Assembly (NCBI GenBank): GCA_047345645.1
Contig: JBLEFH010000004.1
Length of the DNA: 64,000 bases
Direction: 5' to 3' (one strand)
From: JBLEFH01 sp047345645
Lineage (GTDB): Bacteria > Pseudomonadota > Alphaproteobacteria > Rhodobacterales > Rhodobacteraceae
The notes below the pieces were generated by a model, which saw only the letters and a list, made by a program, of their open reading frames with translations, was not told where the DNA came from and ran no database searches. The position numbers were made by a program, and so were the translations under genes. The stretch's first letter is position 1. Each line of letters begins with the position of its first letter. Positions 50,387 to 59,901 of this stretch are shown one piece after another.

Positions 50387-53163
50387 TGCAAGGCATCGGC
50401 AAAGGCCATCATCTGGAGCTGATCGACGGCTCCGGCTTCATCTTTCGCGCCTATCACGCGCTCCCGCCGCTGACCCGCAAATCGGATGGGTTGCCGGTCG
50501 GCGCGGTGTCGGGCTTTTGCAACATGATGTTCAAGCTCTTGCAGGAGGATCGCGGATCGGACGCGCCGACGCATATGGTCGTCGTGTTCGATGCCAAGGG
50601 CGAGACCTTCCGCAACCAGATTTACGATCAATACAAGGCGAACCGTCCGCCCATGCCCGAGGATCTGCGCCCGCAGATTCCGCTGACCCGTGATGCGACG
50701 CGGGCGTTTAACGTCTCCTGTCTGGAGCTGGAAGGCTATGAGGCGGACGATATTATCGCGACCCTTGCGATTCAGGCGCGCGATGCCGGGGCGCGTGTCA
50801 CGATTGTTTCCTCCGACAAGGATCTGATGCAACTCGTCGGCGGCGGCGTCGAGATGTTCGATGCGATGAAAAACAACCGCATCGGGCGCGAAGAGGTCGA
50901 GGCGAAATTCGGCGTCGGGCCGGAGCGGGTGGTCGATGTGCAGGCGCTGGCGGGCGACTCGGTGGACAATGTTCCGGGCGCTCCGGGGATCGGGATCAAG
51001 ACGGCGGCGCAGCTGATCAATGAGTTCGGCGATCTCGACGCGCTTCTGGAAGGCGCGGAGACGATCAAACAGCCGAAACGCCGGGAGACGCTGATCGAGA
51101 AGGCCGACCAGATCCGCATGAGCCGCGATCTGGTGCTGCTGAAACAGGATGTGCCGCTGGACGATGAGGATTATTCCGTCCGCGCCTTTGACCAAGGTTT
51201 GCTGGATTTTCTCAACGAAATGGAATTCCGCACCCTCACCCGCCGCGTGGCCGATGCGCTCGGGCAGGAACCGCCGGAGCCGCCTGCGGTGGAGGAAGCG
51301 GCCGAGGAGGTGGAGCAGCTTCCCATTGACCATGAAAAATATGAAACCATCCGCGATATGGACGCGCTTCACCGCTGGATCGCCGCCATTCGCGAGCGCG
51401 GCGCGGTGGCCTTTGATACGGAGACGACCGGGCTTGATGAGATGCAGGCGGAATTGGTCGGCATCTCGCTCTCCTGCGGGGAGGGCAAGGCGTGCTATAT
51501 CCCGCTGACCCATAAGGAAGGCGAGGACGATCTTTTCGGCAAGGCGAAACTGGCGGACGGGCAGTTGCCGCTGGAGGATGTGCTGGACGCGCTGAAGCCG
51601 GTTCTTGAGGATCCGTCGATCCTCGTGATCGGGCAGAACATCAAATATGACCTCAAGATCATGGCGCGCTACGGCATCGCCTTGGCGAGCATCGAGGACA
51701 CGATGCTGCTCTCCTATGCGCAGAATGCCGGGCAGCATAATCACGGGATGGACCAGCTTTCGGACACCTATCTCGGCCACACGCCGATCCCGATCAAGCC
51801 GCTGCTCGGAACGGGCAAATCCGCGAAAACCTTCGATCAGGTGGAGATCGAGAAAGCCGCGCCCTATGCCGCCGAGGATGCGGACATCACATGGCGGCTG
51901 TGGGAAGTGCTGCGCCCGCGCCTGACCCGTGAGCGCGTGACGACCGTTTATGAAACGCTGGAGCGCCCGCTCGTCAAACCGCTCGCGGCGATGGAGATGG
52001 AGGGGGTGCTGGTCGACCGGGATCTGCTCTCGCGCATGTCCAACGAGTTCGCGCAGAAAATGGCGGGGCTGGAGGCGGAGATCCACGAGCTTGCGGGCGA
52101 GTCCTTCAATGTCGGCAGCCCCAAACAGCTTGGCGAGATCCTGTTTGAGAAAATGAGTCTCGAAGGCGGCAAGAAGGGCAAATCCGGCGCTTGGGGGACC
52201 GGCGCGGATGTGCTGGAAACCCTCGCCGTGGAGCATGACCTGCCGGCCCGCATCCTCGACTGGCGGCAGTTGTCCAAGCTGAAATCGACCTATACCGACG
52301 CGCTTCAGGACCATATCAACCCCGAGACCGGGCGGGTGCATACCTCCTACTCGATCACCGGGGCGAATACGGGCCGGATCGCCTCGACCGATCCGAATTT
52401 GCAGAACATCCCGATCCGCACCGAGGAAGGCCGCCGCATCCGGCAAGCCTTCATCGCGCCGGAGGGCAAGAAGCTGGTGTCGCTCGATTACAGCCAGATC
52501 GAGCTCAGGATTCTCGCCCATATCGCCAATATCGACGCGCTGAAACAGGCCTTCAAAGACGGGCTCGACATCCACGCGATGACCGCGTCGGAGATGTTCG
52601 ACACGCCGATTGAGGGGATGGACCCGATGATCCGCCGTCAGGCGAAAGCGATCAATTTCGGGGTGATCTACGGCATCTCGGCCTTTGGCCTGTCGAACAA
52701 TCTGCGCATCCCGCGCGACGAGGCGAAGCGGTTTATTGACACCTATTTCGAGCGCTTCCCCGGCATCCGCGCCTATATGGACGAGACCAAAGCCTTCGCG
52801 CGCAAGCATAAGTTCGTGGAAACCCTGTTAGGTCGCCGCATCCACACACCTGAAGCGGGGGCGAAAGGGCCGCGCGCGGGCTTTGCAGACCGCGCCGCGA
52901 TCAACGCGCCGATTCAGGGCAGCGCCGCCGACATCATCCGCCGCGCCATGATCCGCGTGCCGGATGCGATTGCGGACCTGCCCGCGAAGATGCTCCTTCA
53001 GGTCCATGACGAACTGCTCTTCGAAGTGGAAGAGGACCGCGCCGACGATCTCATTGCCCGCGTGCGCGAGGTGATGGAAGGCGCGTCGATGCCTGCTGTG
53101 GAACTCACCGTCCCGCTCGAAGTTGATGGAGGGGTCGGCAACAACTGGGCGGAGGCACATTAG
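50386..53163 (+). CDS. polA: DNA polymerase I
   Basis: The 925-residue protein has all three domains. The 5'-3' exonuclease domain is at about residues 1-290 (ELIDGSGFIFRAYHALPP, YEADDIIATLA, VDNVPGAPGIGIKTAAQLI). The 3'-5' exonuclease follows with an intact VAFDTETTGLDEM motif. The polymerase has LVSLDYSQIELRILAHI (motif A), RRQAKAINFGVIYG (motif B) and LLQVHDELLFEVEED (motif C). It fills gaps in replication and repair. It overlaps both neighbours (TAATG before and TAGTG after), so it lies in a coupled five-gene chain. Confidence 0.97.
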   Translation: MQGIGKGHHLELIDGSGFIFRAYHALPPLTRKSDGLPVGAVSGFCNMMFKLLQEDRGSDAPTHMVVVFDAKGETFRNQIYDQYKANRPPMPEDLRPQIPLTRDATRAFNVSCLELEGYEADDIIATLAIQARDAGARVTIVSSDKDLMQLVGGGVEMFDAMKNNRIGREEVEAKFGVGPERVVDVQALAGDSVDNVPGAPGIGIKTAAQLINEFGDLDALLEGAETIKQPKRRETLIEKADQIRMSRDLVLLKQDVPLDDEDYSVRAFDQGLLDFLNEMEFRTLTRRVADALGQEPPEPPAVEEAAEEVEQLPIDHEKYETIRDMDALHRWIAAIRERGAVAFDTETTGLDEMQAELVGISLSCGEGKACYIPLTHKEGEDDLFGKAKLADGQLPLEDVLDALKPVLEDPSILVIGQNIKYDLKIMARYGIALASIEDTMLLSYAQNAGQHNHGMDQLSDTYLGHTPIPIKPLLGTGKSAKTFDQVEIEKAAPYAAEDADITWRLWEVLRPRLTRERVTTVYETLERPLVKPLAAMEMEGVLVDRDLLSRMSNEFAQKMAGLEAEIHELAGESFNVGSPKQLGEILFEKMSLEGGKKGKSGAWGTGADVLETLAVEHDLPARILDWRQLSKLKSTYTDALQDHINPETGRVHTSYSITGANTGRIASTDPNLQNIPIRTEEGRRIRQAFIAPEGKKLVSLDYSQIELRILAHIANIDALKQAFKDGLDIHAMTASEMFDTPIEGMDPMIRRQAKAINFGVIYGISAFGLSNNLRIPRDEAKRFIDTYFERFPGIRAYMDETKAFARKHKFVETLLGRRIHTPEAGAKGPRAGFADRAAINAPIQGSAADIIRRAMIRVPDAIADLPAKMLLQVHDELLFEVEEDRADDLIARVREVMEGASMPAVELTVPLEVDGGVGNNWAEAH

Positions 53164-54110
53164 TGGAATTAAAACCCTTCCCGCATCCGGAAAATGCCAA
53201 GGGCGTGCCGCGCCGTGTCGGGGTCGAGATCGAGTTTTCCGGTCTCGATGAAGGCCGGGTCGCGGCGCTGCTGCAATCCAAACTCGGCGGCCATATTCAG
53301 GTGGTGAACCGCTTTATCTTCAAGCTGGCGGACACCCCGTTGGGCGAGATCGGCATTGAGCGCGACACCGCCATGGCCAAGAAGGACGACCCGACCGCCT
53401 GGGAGAAATTCGGGCTGGAAATCGGGCAAACGGTGATCCCGGTCGAGATCGTGTCGGACCCGCTCTCGCCTGAGAACGCGGAACAATTTGCGGATCTTTT
53501 GGATTTCCTGCGGATGCACGGCGCGCGCGGGACCGGGGACGGCGTGCTGCTCGCCTTCGGAATGCATCTCAATATCGAGGTGCAGGCCATGACAGCCGAG
53601 GCCATCGGGCCGACGCTCCGGGCCTATGCGCTGATGGAGGACTGGCTGCGCGAGCAGATGAATCTCGACCTCTCCCGCATGGCGCTCCCGTTCATCCGCC
53701 CTTATCCGCGCAGTTTCATCGACGCGGTGGCGGACGGTGTACCGGAGGATATGGACGATCTGGCCAACCTTTATCTGACCCATTGCCCGAGCCGCAATCA
53801 CGGGCTGGACATGCTGCCGATCTTCACGACCCATGATCAAGACCGGGTGCGCGAGGTGCTGCCCGAGGAGAAAATCGGCGCGCGGCCCACCTTCCACTGG
53901 CGCCTGCCGGACTGCCGGATCGACGATCCCGACTGGTCGCTGGCGACCGCGTGGAATGACTGGGTGCTGGTTGAGGAAGTCGCCAGCCGCAGCGAGCTCC
54001 TCAATGAGATCGGCCATGAATGGCGCAAATATCGCGACGACTGGACGACCATTCGCGGGGATTTCGACCCCATCATCACCGGCCTTTTGAAAGAATCGGA
54101 CCTCATCTGA
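53163..54110 (+). CDS. Amidoligase family enzyme (COOH-NH2 ligase fold)
   Basis: The 315-residue protein shows the glutamine-synthetase-like amidoligase pattern (PF12224): RRVGVEIEFSG at residues 17-27 with the metal-binding EIE, a second acidic motif region in PVEIVSDPL, and GMHLNIEVQ with the His-containing motif. This family was described by comparative genomics as forming amide bonds in unknown peptides or metabolites, usually beside a glutamine amidotransferase, as here. It starts with GTG overlapping the polA stop (TAGTG), and its TGA overlaps the next ATG. The product is unknown. It has no membrane segment. Confidence 0.85.
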   Translation: MELKPFPHPENAKGVPRRVGVEIEFSGLDEGRVAALLQSKLGGHIQVVNRFIFKLADTPLGEIGIERDTAMAKKDDPTAWEKFGLEIGQTVIPVEIVSDPLSPENAEQFADLLDFLRMHGARGTGDGVLLAFGMHLNIEVQAMTAEAIGPTLRAYALMEDWLREQMNLDLSRMALPFIRPYPRSFIDAVADGVPEDMDDLANLYLTHCPSRNHGLDMLPIFTTHDQDRVREVLPEEKIGARPTFHWRLPDCRIDDPDWSLATAWNDWVLVEEVASRSELLNEIGHEWRKYRDDWTTIRGDFDPIITGLLKESDLI

Positions 54111-54856
54111 TGCGCTTCTGGCCCTTCCATCGCAATCGCCCGGTGATCGGGATCACCACCTCCAACCGCTCCGGTTGGCGGATTTACCCGCTGATCGCGC
54201 TCTCGGTGCTGCTGGCGGGCGGGAAAAGCAAATGGTGGCGCGTCGGCCATGAGGCGGACATCAATGATGTGGACGCGCTGATTGTCGGCGGCGGCGATGA
54301 TATTTCCGCCGATCTTTATGGCGGGCGCTTCGTGCCGGAAAGCCGGATCGACCCGGAGCGGGACAAGCTGGAAAAGGGTCTCGTCGAGCAGGCCAAGGCC
54401 AGCGGGCGGCCCGTTCTCGGGATTTGCCGGGGCAGCCAGATGATCAATATCGCGCTCGGTGGCACGCTCCATCAGGACATTTACGAGGTCTATGAGGACG
54501 CGAAGCGCATGTGGACCATCCTGCCGAAAAAGCGCGTCGATGTGCAGCCGAACACGCGGCTCGGGCGGATCACCGGCGAGGCCCCGATGAAGGTGAATTG
54601 CCTGCACACCCAATCGGTCGCCATGGTCGGGCAGGACCTGCGGATCGCGGCACGGGATGAGGCCGATGTGATCCAGTCCGTCGAATTGACGGGTGAGCAA
54701 TTTATGCTGGGTGTTCAATGGCATCCGGAACATCTATTCTATGCACGCAGACAGCGGGCGATTTTTCGCGCGCTCGTCGCCGCAGCCCGCGCCTGGCGCG
54801 GCGGTCGCCACCAGAACAGAGCCGTGGACCGCGCGGCATCGAGGGACAAGCTATGA
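54110..54856 (+). CDS. Class I glutamine amidotransferase-like hydrolase (peptidase C26, PuuD-like)
   Basis: The protein of about 248 residues has a gamma-glutamyl hydrolase-like fold: IGITTSN, ALIVGGGDDISADLYGG, the nucleophile Cys106 in LGICRGSQM and the catalytic His/Glu in GVQWHPEHLF. PuuD-type enzymes cleave gamma-glutamyl amides, while amidotransferases yield ammonia; the two cannot be told apart here. Beside an amidoligase it may either feed ammonia or undo the ligase product. The first ATG overlaps the amidoligase stop (TGATG), and the stop overlaps the next gene (ATGA). Confidence 0.85.
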   Translation: MRFWPFHRNRPVIGITTSNRSGWRIYPLIALSVLLAGGKSKWWRVGHEADINDVDALIVGGGDDISADLYGGRFVPESRIDPERDKLEKGLVEQAKASGRPVLGICRGSQMINIALGGTLHQDIYEVYEDAKRMWTILPKKRVDVQPNTRLGRITGEAPMKVNCLHTQSVAMVGQDLRIAARDEADVIQSVELTGEQFMLGVQWHPEHLFYARRQRAIFRALVAAARAWRGGRHQNRAVDRAASRDKL

Positions 54857-55722
54857 CAGATCGGGACGTCCATCTTTCGCATGAAGATCGCCAGGCGGTG
54901 CAACGCTCGTCGCGGCTCTCCTCGCGGCTGATCTATGAGGTGATCCGCGAGGATGGCGTCGAAGAGCTGCGCCGCCCGACCAGCTCGCTCCTTTACGCCG
55001 GGATCGCGGCGGGTGTCGTGATCACCTTTTCCTTCCTCTGCAAAGCCCTCTTCGCGGCCAATTTGCCGGAAGCGGAATGGGCGCCCATGATCACCAATTT
55101 CGGCTATACGGTCGGATTCCTGCTGGTGATCCTCTCGCGGATGCAGCTATTCACCGAGAACACGATTTCAACCGTGGTCCCTCTCTTCAACAATCTCTGC
55201 CCCGAAAACCTCGCTGCGGTCGGGCGGCTATGGGGGATCGTGTTCGGCGCGAATATGATCGGCACGGCGATTGCGGCGTTGTTCCTAACCTACGCGGGCG
55301 TCACCAGCCCGGAAGTCGACCGGCACCTCATGGAAATCGCGGAGCATTTCGCCAGCTTCCCGGCGCTGGAGCTCTTCCTGCGCGGCATCCCGGCGGGCAT
55401 TCTCATCGCCGCCATCGTCTGGATGATGCCAAGCGCCAATGCGAGCGGGTTCTGGGTGATCCTGTTCTTCACCTATCTGATCGCGCTTGGCGATTTCGCC
55501 CATGTCATCGTCGGCTCGGCGGAAATGACCTATCTGGTGCTGCATGGCGGCGCGTCGATCCTCGACTGGATCGCCGTGATCGCCCTCGCCGCGCTCGGCA
55601 ATATTGTCGGCGGCACGGCGGTCTTTACCCTGATGATTTACGGGCAGGTCACCGAAGAGATCGACGAAGAGAAAAGCGATCAGGAACTGAGCGCCGAGGA
55701 AGAAGAAGCGCCCGCGGAGTAA
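54853..55722 (+). CDS. Formate/nitrite transporter (FNT) family membrane protein, YfdC-like
   Basis: The 289-residue protein has about six hydrophobic segments, beginning SLLYAGIAAGVVITFSFLCK and including GFLLVILSRMQLFTEN, GIVFGANMIGTAIAALFL, GIPAGILIAAIVWMM and LGDFAHVIVGSAEMTYL. The FNT motif (Q/R-L-F-T-E-N with downstream N/H region) is recognisable, with an acidic C-tail. YfdC members have a soluble N-terminal part and unknown substrate. It is the last gene of the chain from 50177 and overlaps the amidotransferase by 4 bases. It may move ammonium or a small acid linked to the amidoligase reaction; this is inference. Confidence 0.83.
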   Translation: MTDRDVHLSHEDRQAVQRSSRLSSRLIYEVIREDGVEELRRPTSSLLYAGIAAGVVITFSFLCKALFAANLPEAEWAPMITNFGYTVGFLLVILSRMQLFTENTISTVVPLFNNLCPENLAAVGRLWGIVFGANMIGTAIAALFLTYAGVTSPEVDRHLMEIAEHFASFPALELFLRGIPAGILIAAIVWMMPSANASGFWVILFFTYLIALGDFAHVIVGSAEMTYLVLHGGASILDWIAVIALAALGNIVGGTAVFTLMIYGQVTEEIDEEKSDQELSAEEEEAPAE

Positions 55723-55749
55723 GGGCGGGCAGCGCATGGCCGCCGCGCG

Positions 55750-56475
55750 TCAACTTCCGAGCGACCAATAGGCCATGATGTTGTCCTCCCAGGCCTTATC
55801 ATCCTCATTCGGCTCGCCATTTTCGGGCGTCTTGTCGATGTCGCTGCGCGCGGCGTCGAGGACGAGATAGGGGCCTTCGGCATAGAGATGCGAGACCTTG
55901 GCGATCGGCACCCAGACACTGCGGCGCTCGAAAAACCCGCCGGTTTCGATCTTGAGGAAGGTCAGTGTCCGCCCGGTTTCATCGGCACGGAAATCGGCGA
56001 TGCGGCCGAACTCGCCGTCATTGGCCCAGACCGCCATGCCGCGCAGGGTGGAAAAAGCGTGGAGTTTCGGGTTGCCGTGGCTCTCGTGTTCGTCCCCACT
56101 CTCCCCTGCATGAGCGCGCTGAAACTGCGCTTCGAGAAAGGCAGGCGAAAAGACACTGCCCGCCGGGCCGAGGATCACCGACGGCATGTCCATATCCGCC
56201 AATTCGCGCTCGGGAATCGCCTCGTGATCGGCGGGGGTCGGCGCGTTCTCCATCTCCGATTCCGGCACATCGGTGGGCCAGAGCGTGTCCGTCGGGGCGT
56301 TCGTGCGGCGCGTGTTGATCACAACCCTGTGCTCTCGCAGCCAGTCCCCGAGATCGGCGACGATGTAATCCACCGTCCAGCCCTCTTCATTGAGGTAAAG
56401 ATCGACCACCGGCGCTTCCCGGCCATCAGAGGCCGCCAAATTAAGGTCTAGAATTTCCGTGAGTTTTCGCGCCAT
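55750..56475 (-). CDS. PRC-barrel domain protein
   Basis: The 241-residue protein has two barrel-like halves: LDLNLAASDGREAPVVDLYLNEEGWTV (about residues 9-35) and GMAVWANDGEFGRIADFRADE (about residues 145-165), each followed by VDYIVADLG or LTFLKIETGG. PRC-barrels bind RNA or proteins in ribosome maturation and photosynthetic reaction centre assembly. The separate function here is unknown. It is convergent with the FNT gene and divergent from DUF2254 across 55 bases. ATG 56475 (MARKL) is chosen because the longer ORF start lies inside the opposite gene. Confidence 0.75.
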   Translation of the reverse strand: MARKLTEILDLNLAASDGREAPVVDLYLNEEGWTVDYIVADLGDWLREHRVVINTRRTNAPTDTLWPTDVPESEMENAPTPADHEAIPERELADMDMPSVILGPAGSVFSPAFLEAQFQRAHAGESGDEHESHGNPKLHAFSTLRGMAVWANDGEFGRIADFRADETGRTLTFLKIETGGFFERRSVWVPIAKVSHLYAEGPYLVLDAARSDIDKTPENGEPNEDDKAWEDNIMAYWSLGS

Positions 56476-56530
56476 ATCGCCTCTCTTTTGCCGTAGCCAG
56501 CATTGCCAACTCGATTTAGGATGCCTTGCC

Positions 56531-57829
56531 ATGTTCGAATTGATCAAGACCCTTCTGCGCAAACTCGACCCGCTTCGTGGCTTTCTCACAATTCCGGGCC
56601 TGATCACGCTCGGCGGGCTGGTGCTCGCCTTCGCGACGATGCAGCTCGACGTGCAGATCGACAAGAACCAAACCGGCTTCTGGGTCCAGCTGATCGACAT
56701 TGATTACGGCCCGGCGCAGGCGCTGCTCTCGTCGCTGACGACCGCGTCCATGTCGGCCCTGTCGCTGGTCTATTCCTCGGTGCTGGTGGTGTTCACGCTG
56801 GCGGCGGGCAATATCGGCCCGCGCCTCTTGCAGCGCTTTACCGATGACCGGCTGAGTCAGGTCGCGGTCGGGATGCTCGGCGCGACCTTCCTCTATTCGC
56901 TGATCGTGCTGCGATTTACGTCGGACGGCAATGTTCACCGCTTCTCCGTGCTGGTCGCGGTCATTCTGGCGGGCATGTCCGTGATCCTGCTGCTGATTTT
57001 CGTGAACGCCGTGGCGCGCCGTGTGACCATCGACGAAGAGGTCGCCGCGATTGCGCTGGAACTCGACAACCAGATCGAGATCGAGATTGGCAAGGAACAG
57101 AAGCAATCCGCGCCCGCCGAGGTTTCCGCCCCGCCGGGTCCCAAGATGATCCTGAACGCCCAACAATCGGGCTATGTCTCCTATCTCGCGCCGGATTTCC
57201 TGATCGAGCTTGCCGAAAAGAACGGGCTCTTCATCGAGGTGCTGGTCTCGCCGGGCGACTATATGCTGCCAGATATGCCGGTCGCCGAGGTGACGGGGAA
57301 TGTCGAGGCCAGCGTCGCCGAGGAAATTCTCAACGGCATCGCCCTCGCCCGCTCGCGCAGCCCCGATGGCGATTTGCGGTTCTCGATCCATCTGATGGTG
57401 GAAATCGCGATCCGCGCGCTCTCGCCGGGGATCAATGACAGCTACACCGCGATTGTCTGTATCGACCGGCTCTCAAGCTCGGTGGCATGGGCGCGCAAGA
57501 AGGGGCTGCATCACGGCAGCTATACCGATGAGAACGGCATCCCGCGCCTCAAGACGCCGCGCCTGACGAGCGATGATCTGCTGATTGAGGCCTTCGCCCC
57601 GATCCGGCGCAATGCGCGCGGCAATGTCATGGTGTTGCTGACCCTGATCGACGCGCTGGCGCGGATTGCAGAGGTCTCGGGCCGCGCGGAGGGGGATCAG
57701 ATCGCGACGCTTCTGGAGCGGATCGGCGATGAGATAGACGCGAGCGATCTGATTGCGGATGATGAAGCGAAATTGCGGGACCGGCTGGAAGCGGTCCAAC
57801 ACCGGTTCTACCCGTCCGCCGATGTGTGA
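56531..57829 (+). CDS. DUF2254 domain membrane protein
   Basis: The 432-residue protein has four hydrophobic segments in its first half, including GFLTIPGLITLGGLVLAFA, LGATFLYSLIVLRF and VILAGMSVILLLIFVNAVA. A C-terminal soluble domain contains PGINDSYTAIVCIDRL and SGYVSYLAPDFLIELA, the DUF2254 pattern. The function of the family is unknown. The 3' end overlaps a convergent small membrane protein gene by 22 bases. Confidence 0.85.
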   Translation: MFELIKTLLRKLDPLRGFLTIPGLITLGGLVLAFATMQLDVQIDKNQTGFWVQLIDIDYGPAQALLSSLTTASMSALSLVYSSVLVVFTLAAGNIGPRLLQRFTDDRLSQVAVGMLGATFLYSLIVLRFTSDGNVHRFSVLVAVILAGMSVILLLIFVNAVARRVTIDEEVAAIALELDNQIEIEIGKEQKQSAPAEVSAPPGPKMILNAQQSGYVSYLAPDFLIELAEKNGLFIEVLVSPGDYMLPDMPVAEVTGNVEASVAEEILNGIALARSRSPDGDLRFSIHLMVEIAIRALSPGINDSYTAIVCIDRLSSSVAWARKKGLHHGSYTDENGIPRLKTPRLTSDDLLIEAFAPIRRNARGNVMVLLTLIDALARIAEVSGRAEGDQIATLLERIGDEIDASDLIADDEAKLRDRLEAVQHRFYPSADV

Positions 57830-58119
57830 TCTTCGTCCCGCGCCTTGACCCGCTTGCGGATGCGACGGATGCCGTAGGCGTAGAGCAGGAAAGGCGCGGC
57901 GATGGCCGCCAGTTTGGCGAAGGTGAAGAGGGACGCGCGGCATTGCGCGGCGAAGGTCCAGTCCTGCGGCATCAACGCGGCGAGGACCAATACCGCCAGC
58001 GCCGCTCCCCAGATCCAGCGGACCGCGCGGCGCTGCTCAAAGACCAGCGCAAAGCCATGGGCCAGCCCCGCGATAATCGCGATGGTGACCGCCCCGCCAT
58101 GGGCCAGGATCGTCAGCAT
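57808..58119 (-). CDS. Small hypothetical membrane protein
   Basis: The 103-residue protein has about three hydrophobic segments (LAHGGAVTIAIIAGLAHGFAL, WIWGAALAVLVLAALM, FAKLAAIAAPFLLYAY) and a basic tail (RRIRKRVKARDED). I do not recognise a family. Its start overlaps the dut stop (TGATG), so it is probably cotranslated with dut. Its 3' end overlaps the convergent DUF2254 gene. Confidence 0.65.
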   Translation of the reverse strand: MLTILAHGGAVTIAIIAGLAHGFALVFEQRRAVRWIWGAALAVLVLAALMPQDWTFAAQCRASLFTFAKLAAIAAPFLLYAYGIRRIRKRVKARDEDHTSADG

Positions 58120-58562
58120 CAGCCCGCTTTCACCCCCGTCGAGCCAAAGCCGCCCGCGCCGCGCGCGGTGTCGGTGAGTGTTTCGGCGGTGGTGAGGGTC
58201 GCTTGCGTCACCGGGGCCACGACCATCTGCGCAATGCGGTCGCCATGGGAGACGGTGAAATCCTCACTGCCCATATTGGCAAGGATGACGCCGACGTCAC
58301 CGCGATAATCGCTGTCGATGGTGCCGGGGCTGTTGAGGCAGGTGATCCCGTTTTTCAGCGCAAGGCCCGAGCGGGGGCGGATCTGCACCTCATAACCTTG
58401 GGGGATCTCCATTTTGAGACCGGTCGGGATCAGTGCCCGCCCCATCGGCGGCAGCGTCACCGGCGCGTCCAGACAGGCGCGCAGATCCATGCCCGCCGCG
58501 CCGCTGGTTTCGTATTGCGGCAAGCTCGCGCCCTCCGCGACTGTCATTTTGATCTCAACCAT
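58119..58562 (-). CDS. dut: dUTP diphosphatase (dUTPase)
   Basis: The 147-residue protein has the five trimeric dUTPase motifs: GAAGMDLRA, RPRSGLAL, NSPGTIDSDYRGDV (uracil-binding hairpin), RIAQMVV and the C-terminal RGAGGFGSTG lid. It removes dUTP to keep uracil out of DNA and makes dUMP for thymidylate synthesis. ATG 58562 is preferred over 58577 because GAGGGAG precedes it. It follows coaBC on the minus strand and is coupled to the small membrane protein. Confidence 0.96.
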   Translation of the reverse strand: MVEIKMTVAEGASLPQYETSGAAGMDLRACLDAPVTLPPMGRALIPTGLKMEIPQGYEVQIRPRSGLALKNGITCLNSPGTIDSDYRGDVGVILANMGSEDFTVSHGDRIAQMVVAPVTQATLTTAETLTDTARGAGGFGSTGVKAG

Positions 58563-58646
58563 TTCGCTCCCTCTCATGCGCCGGGTGTTTCGTTCCCGAC
58601 GAGGCTATGACCGCGCGCCCGGCGCGTTGCAAGGTTTGCGTGCGTC

Positions 58647-59849
58647 TCAGGCCAGAGCCGCCGCGATCCGCTCTGCAAGCTGGCGGGCGACTTGATCCTT
58701 GGTCATTTTCTGCCAGCTTTCGGCGCCCTCATCGCTGATGAGCGTGATCGTGTTATCCGCCCCGCCCATGACACCGCTCGCGGCGCTCACATCATTGGCG
58801 ACGATCCAATCGCAGCCCTTGCGATCCCGCTTGGCGGTGGCGTGGGCGACGACATTTTCGGTCTCCGCCGCGAAGCCGATGACGAGGCCGGGGCGATTGT
58901 CCGACTGGCTCACGGTTTTAAGAATATCCGGGTTCTCGACAAATTCGAGGACCGGCACGCCGTCTTTCGATTTCTTCAGCTTCTGCGCGGCCTGATTGGC
59001 GACGCGGTAATCGGCCACGGCGGCGGCAAAGATAGCCGCATCCGCCGGGAGCGCGGATTGAACCGCGTCCAGCATCTCCTGCGCGGTCTGCACCTGCACC
59101 ACGCCAACCCCTTCGGGCGGCGGCACATCGGCGGGGCCGGTGACGAACACCACCTCCGCCCCGAGGCCCGCAAGCGCCCGGCCAAGCGCGGCGCCTTGCG
59201 CGCCCGAGGAACGGTTAGCGATGTAGCGCACCGGGTCAATCGGCTCATGGGTCGGGCCGCTGGTGACGATGATCCGCTTGCCCGAAAGCGGGCCGCTTTG
59301 GAGCATCCGGGCGGCGGCGGCGATAATCTCCGGCACTTCGGACATGCGGCCCGGACCGAACTCGCCGCAGGCCATGATGCCGTCATTCGGGCCGACCACC
59401 TCCACGCCATCCGCCTGAAGTTGCTTAAGATTGCGCTGTGTCGCCGGGTGATCCCACATCCGCACATTCATGGCGGGCGCGATGAGGACACGCTTGTCCG
59501 TCGCCATCAGCAGCGTGGAGGGCAGATCATCCGCGAGGCCGCTGGCCATCTTGCCCATCAGATCCGCCGTCGCGGGGGCGACAACCACGAGATCGGCGGC
59601 GCGGCTGAGCTCGATATGCCCCATCTCCGCCTCTTGCGTGAGATCAAACAGCGCGCGATGCACAGGCTTGCCGGCCAGCGCGGAGACGGTCAGCGGGGTC
59701 ACAAACTCCTCCGCCGCGCGGGTCAGCACGGGCGTCACCTCCGCCCCCTGATCCTGAAAACGGCGGATGAGGTCGAGCGATTTATAGGCGGCGATGCCCC
59801 CGGCGATGATCAGCAGGATATGGCGGCCTTTGAGGGGCTGTTCGGACAT
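58647..59849 (-). CDS. coaBC: Bifunctional phosphopantothenoylcysteine decarboxylase/synthetase CoaBC
   Basis: The 400-residue protein has an N-terminal CoaC flavoprotein half (IAGGIAAYKSLDLIRR, VVVAPATADLMGKMASG, LIAPAMNVRMW with the conserved N, and MACGEFGPGRM with the Cys) and a C-terminal CoaB half (VTSGPTHEPIDPVRYIANRSSG, KLKK and FAAET). It makes 4'-phosphopantetheine from phosphopantothenate and cysteine in CoA synthesis. ATG 59849 is chosen since the longer start would invade the LysR gene. The gene order coaBC-dut is a common one. Confidence 0.96.
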   Translation of the reverse strand: MSEQPLKGRHILLIIAGGIAAYKSLDLIRRFQDQGAEVTPVLTRAAEEFVTPLTVSALAGKPVHRALFDLTQEAEMGHIELSRAADLVVVAPATADLMGKMASGLADDLPSTLLMATDKRVLIAPAMNVRMWDHPATQRNLKQLQADGVEVVGPNDGIMACGEFGPGRMSEVPEIIAAAARMLQSGPLSGKRIIVTSGPTHEPIDPVRYIANRSSGAQGAALGRALAGLGAEVVFVTGPADVPPPEGVGVVQVQTAQEMLDAVQSALPADAAIFAAAVADYRVANQAAQKLKKSKDGVPVLEFVENPDILKTVSQSDNRPGLVIGFAAETENVVAHATAKRDRKGCDWIVANDVSAASGVMGGADNTITLISDEGAESWQKMTKDQVARQLAERIAAALA

Positions 59850-59901
59850 GGGTGCCTCCTTTTCGCGGCGACTATAGCCGGGCCGCAATCCGCCCGCAAT
59901 T

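Noticed and set aside
50383..52809. 808-residue minus-strand open frame
   Set aside because: It is antisense to polA and has no domain pattern of its own.
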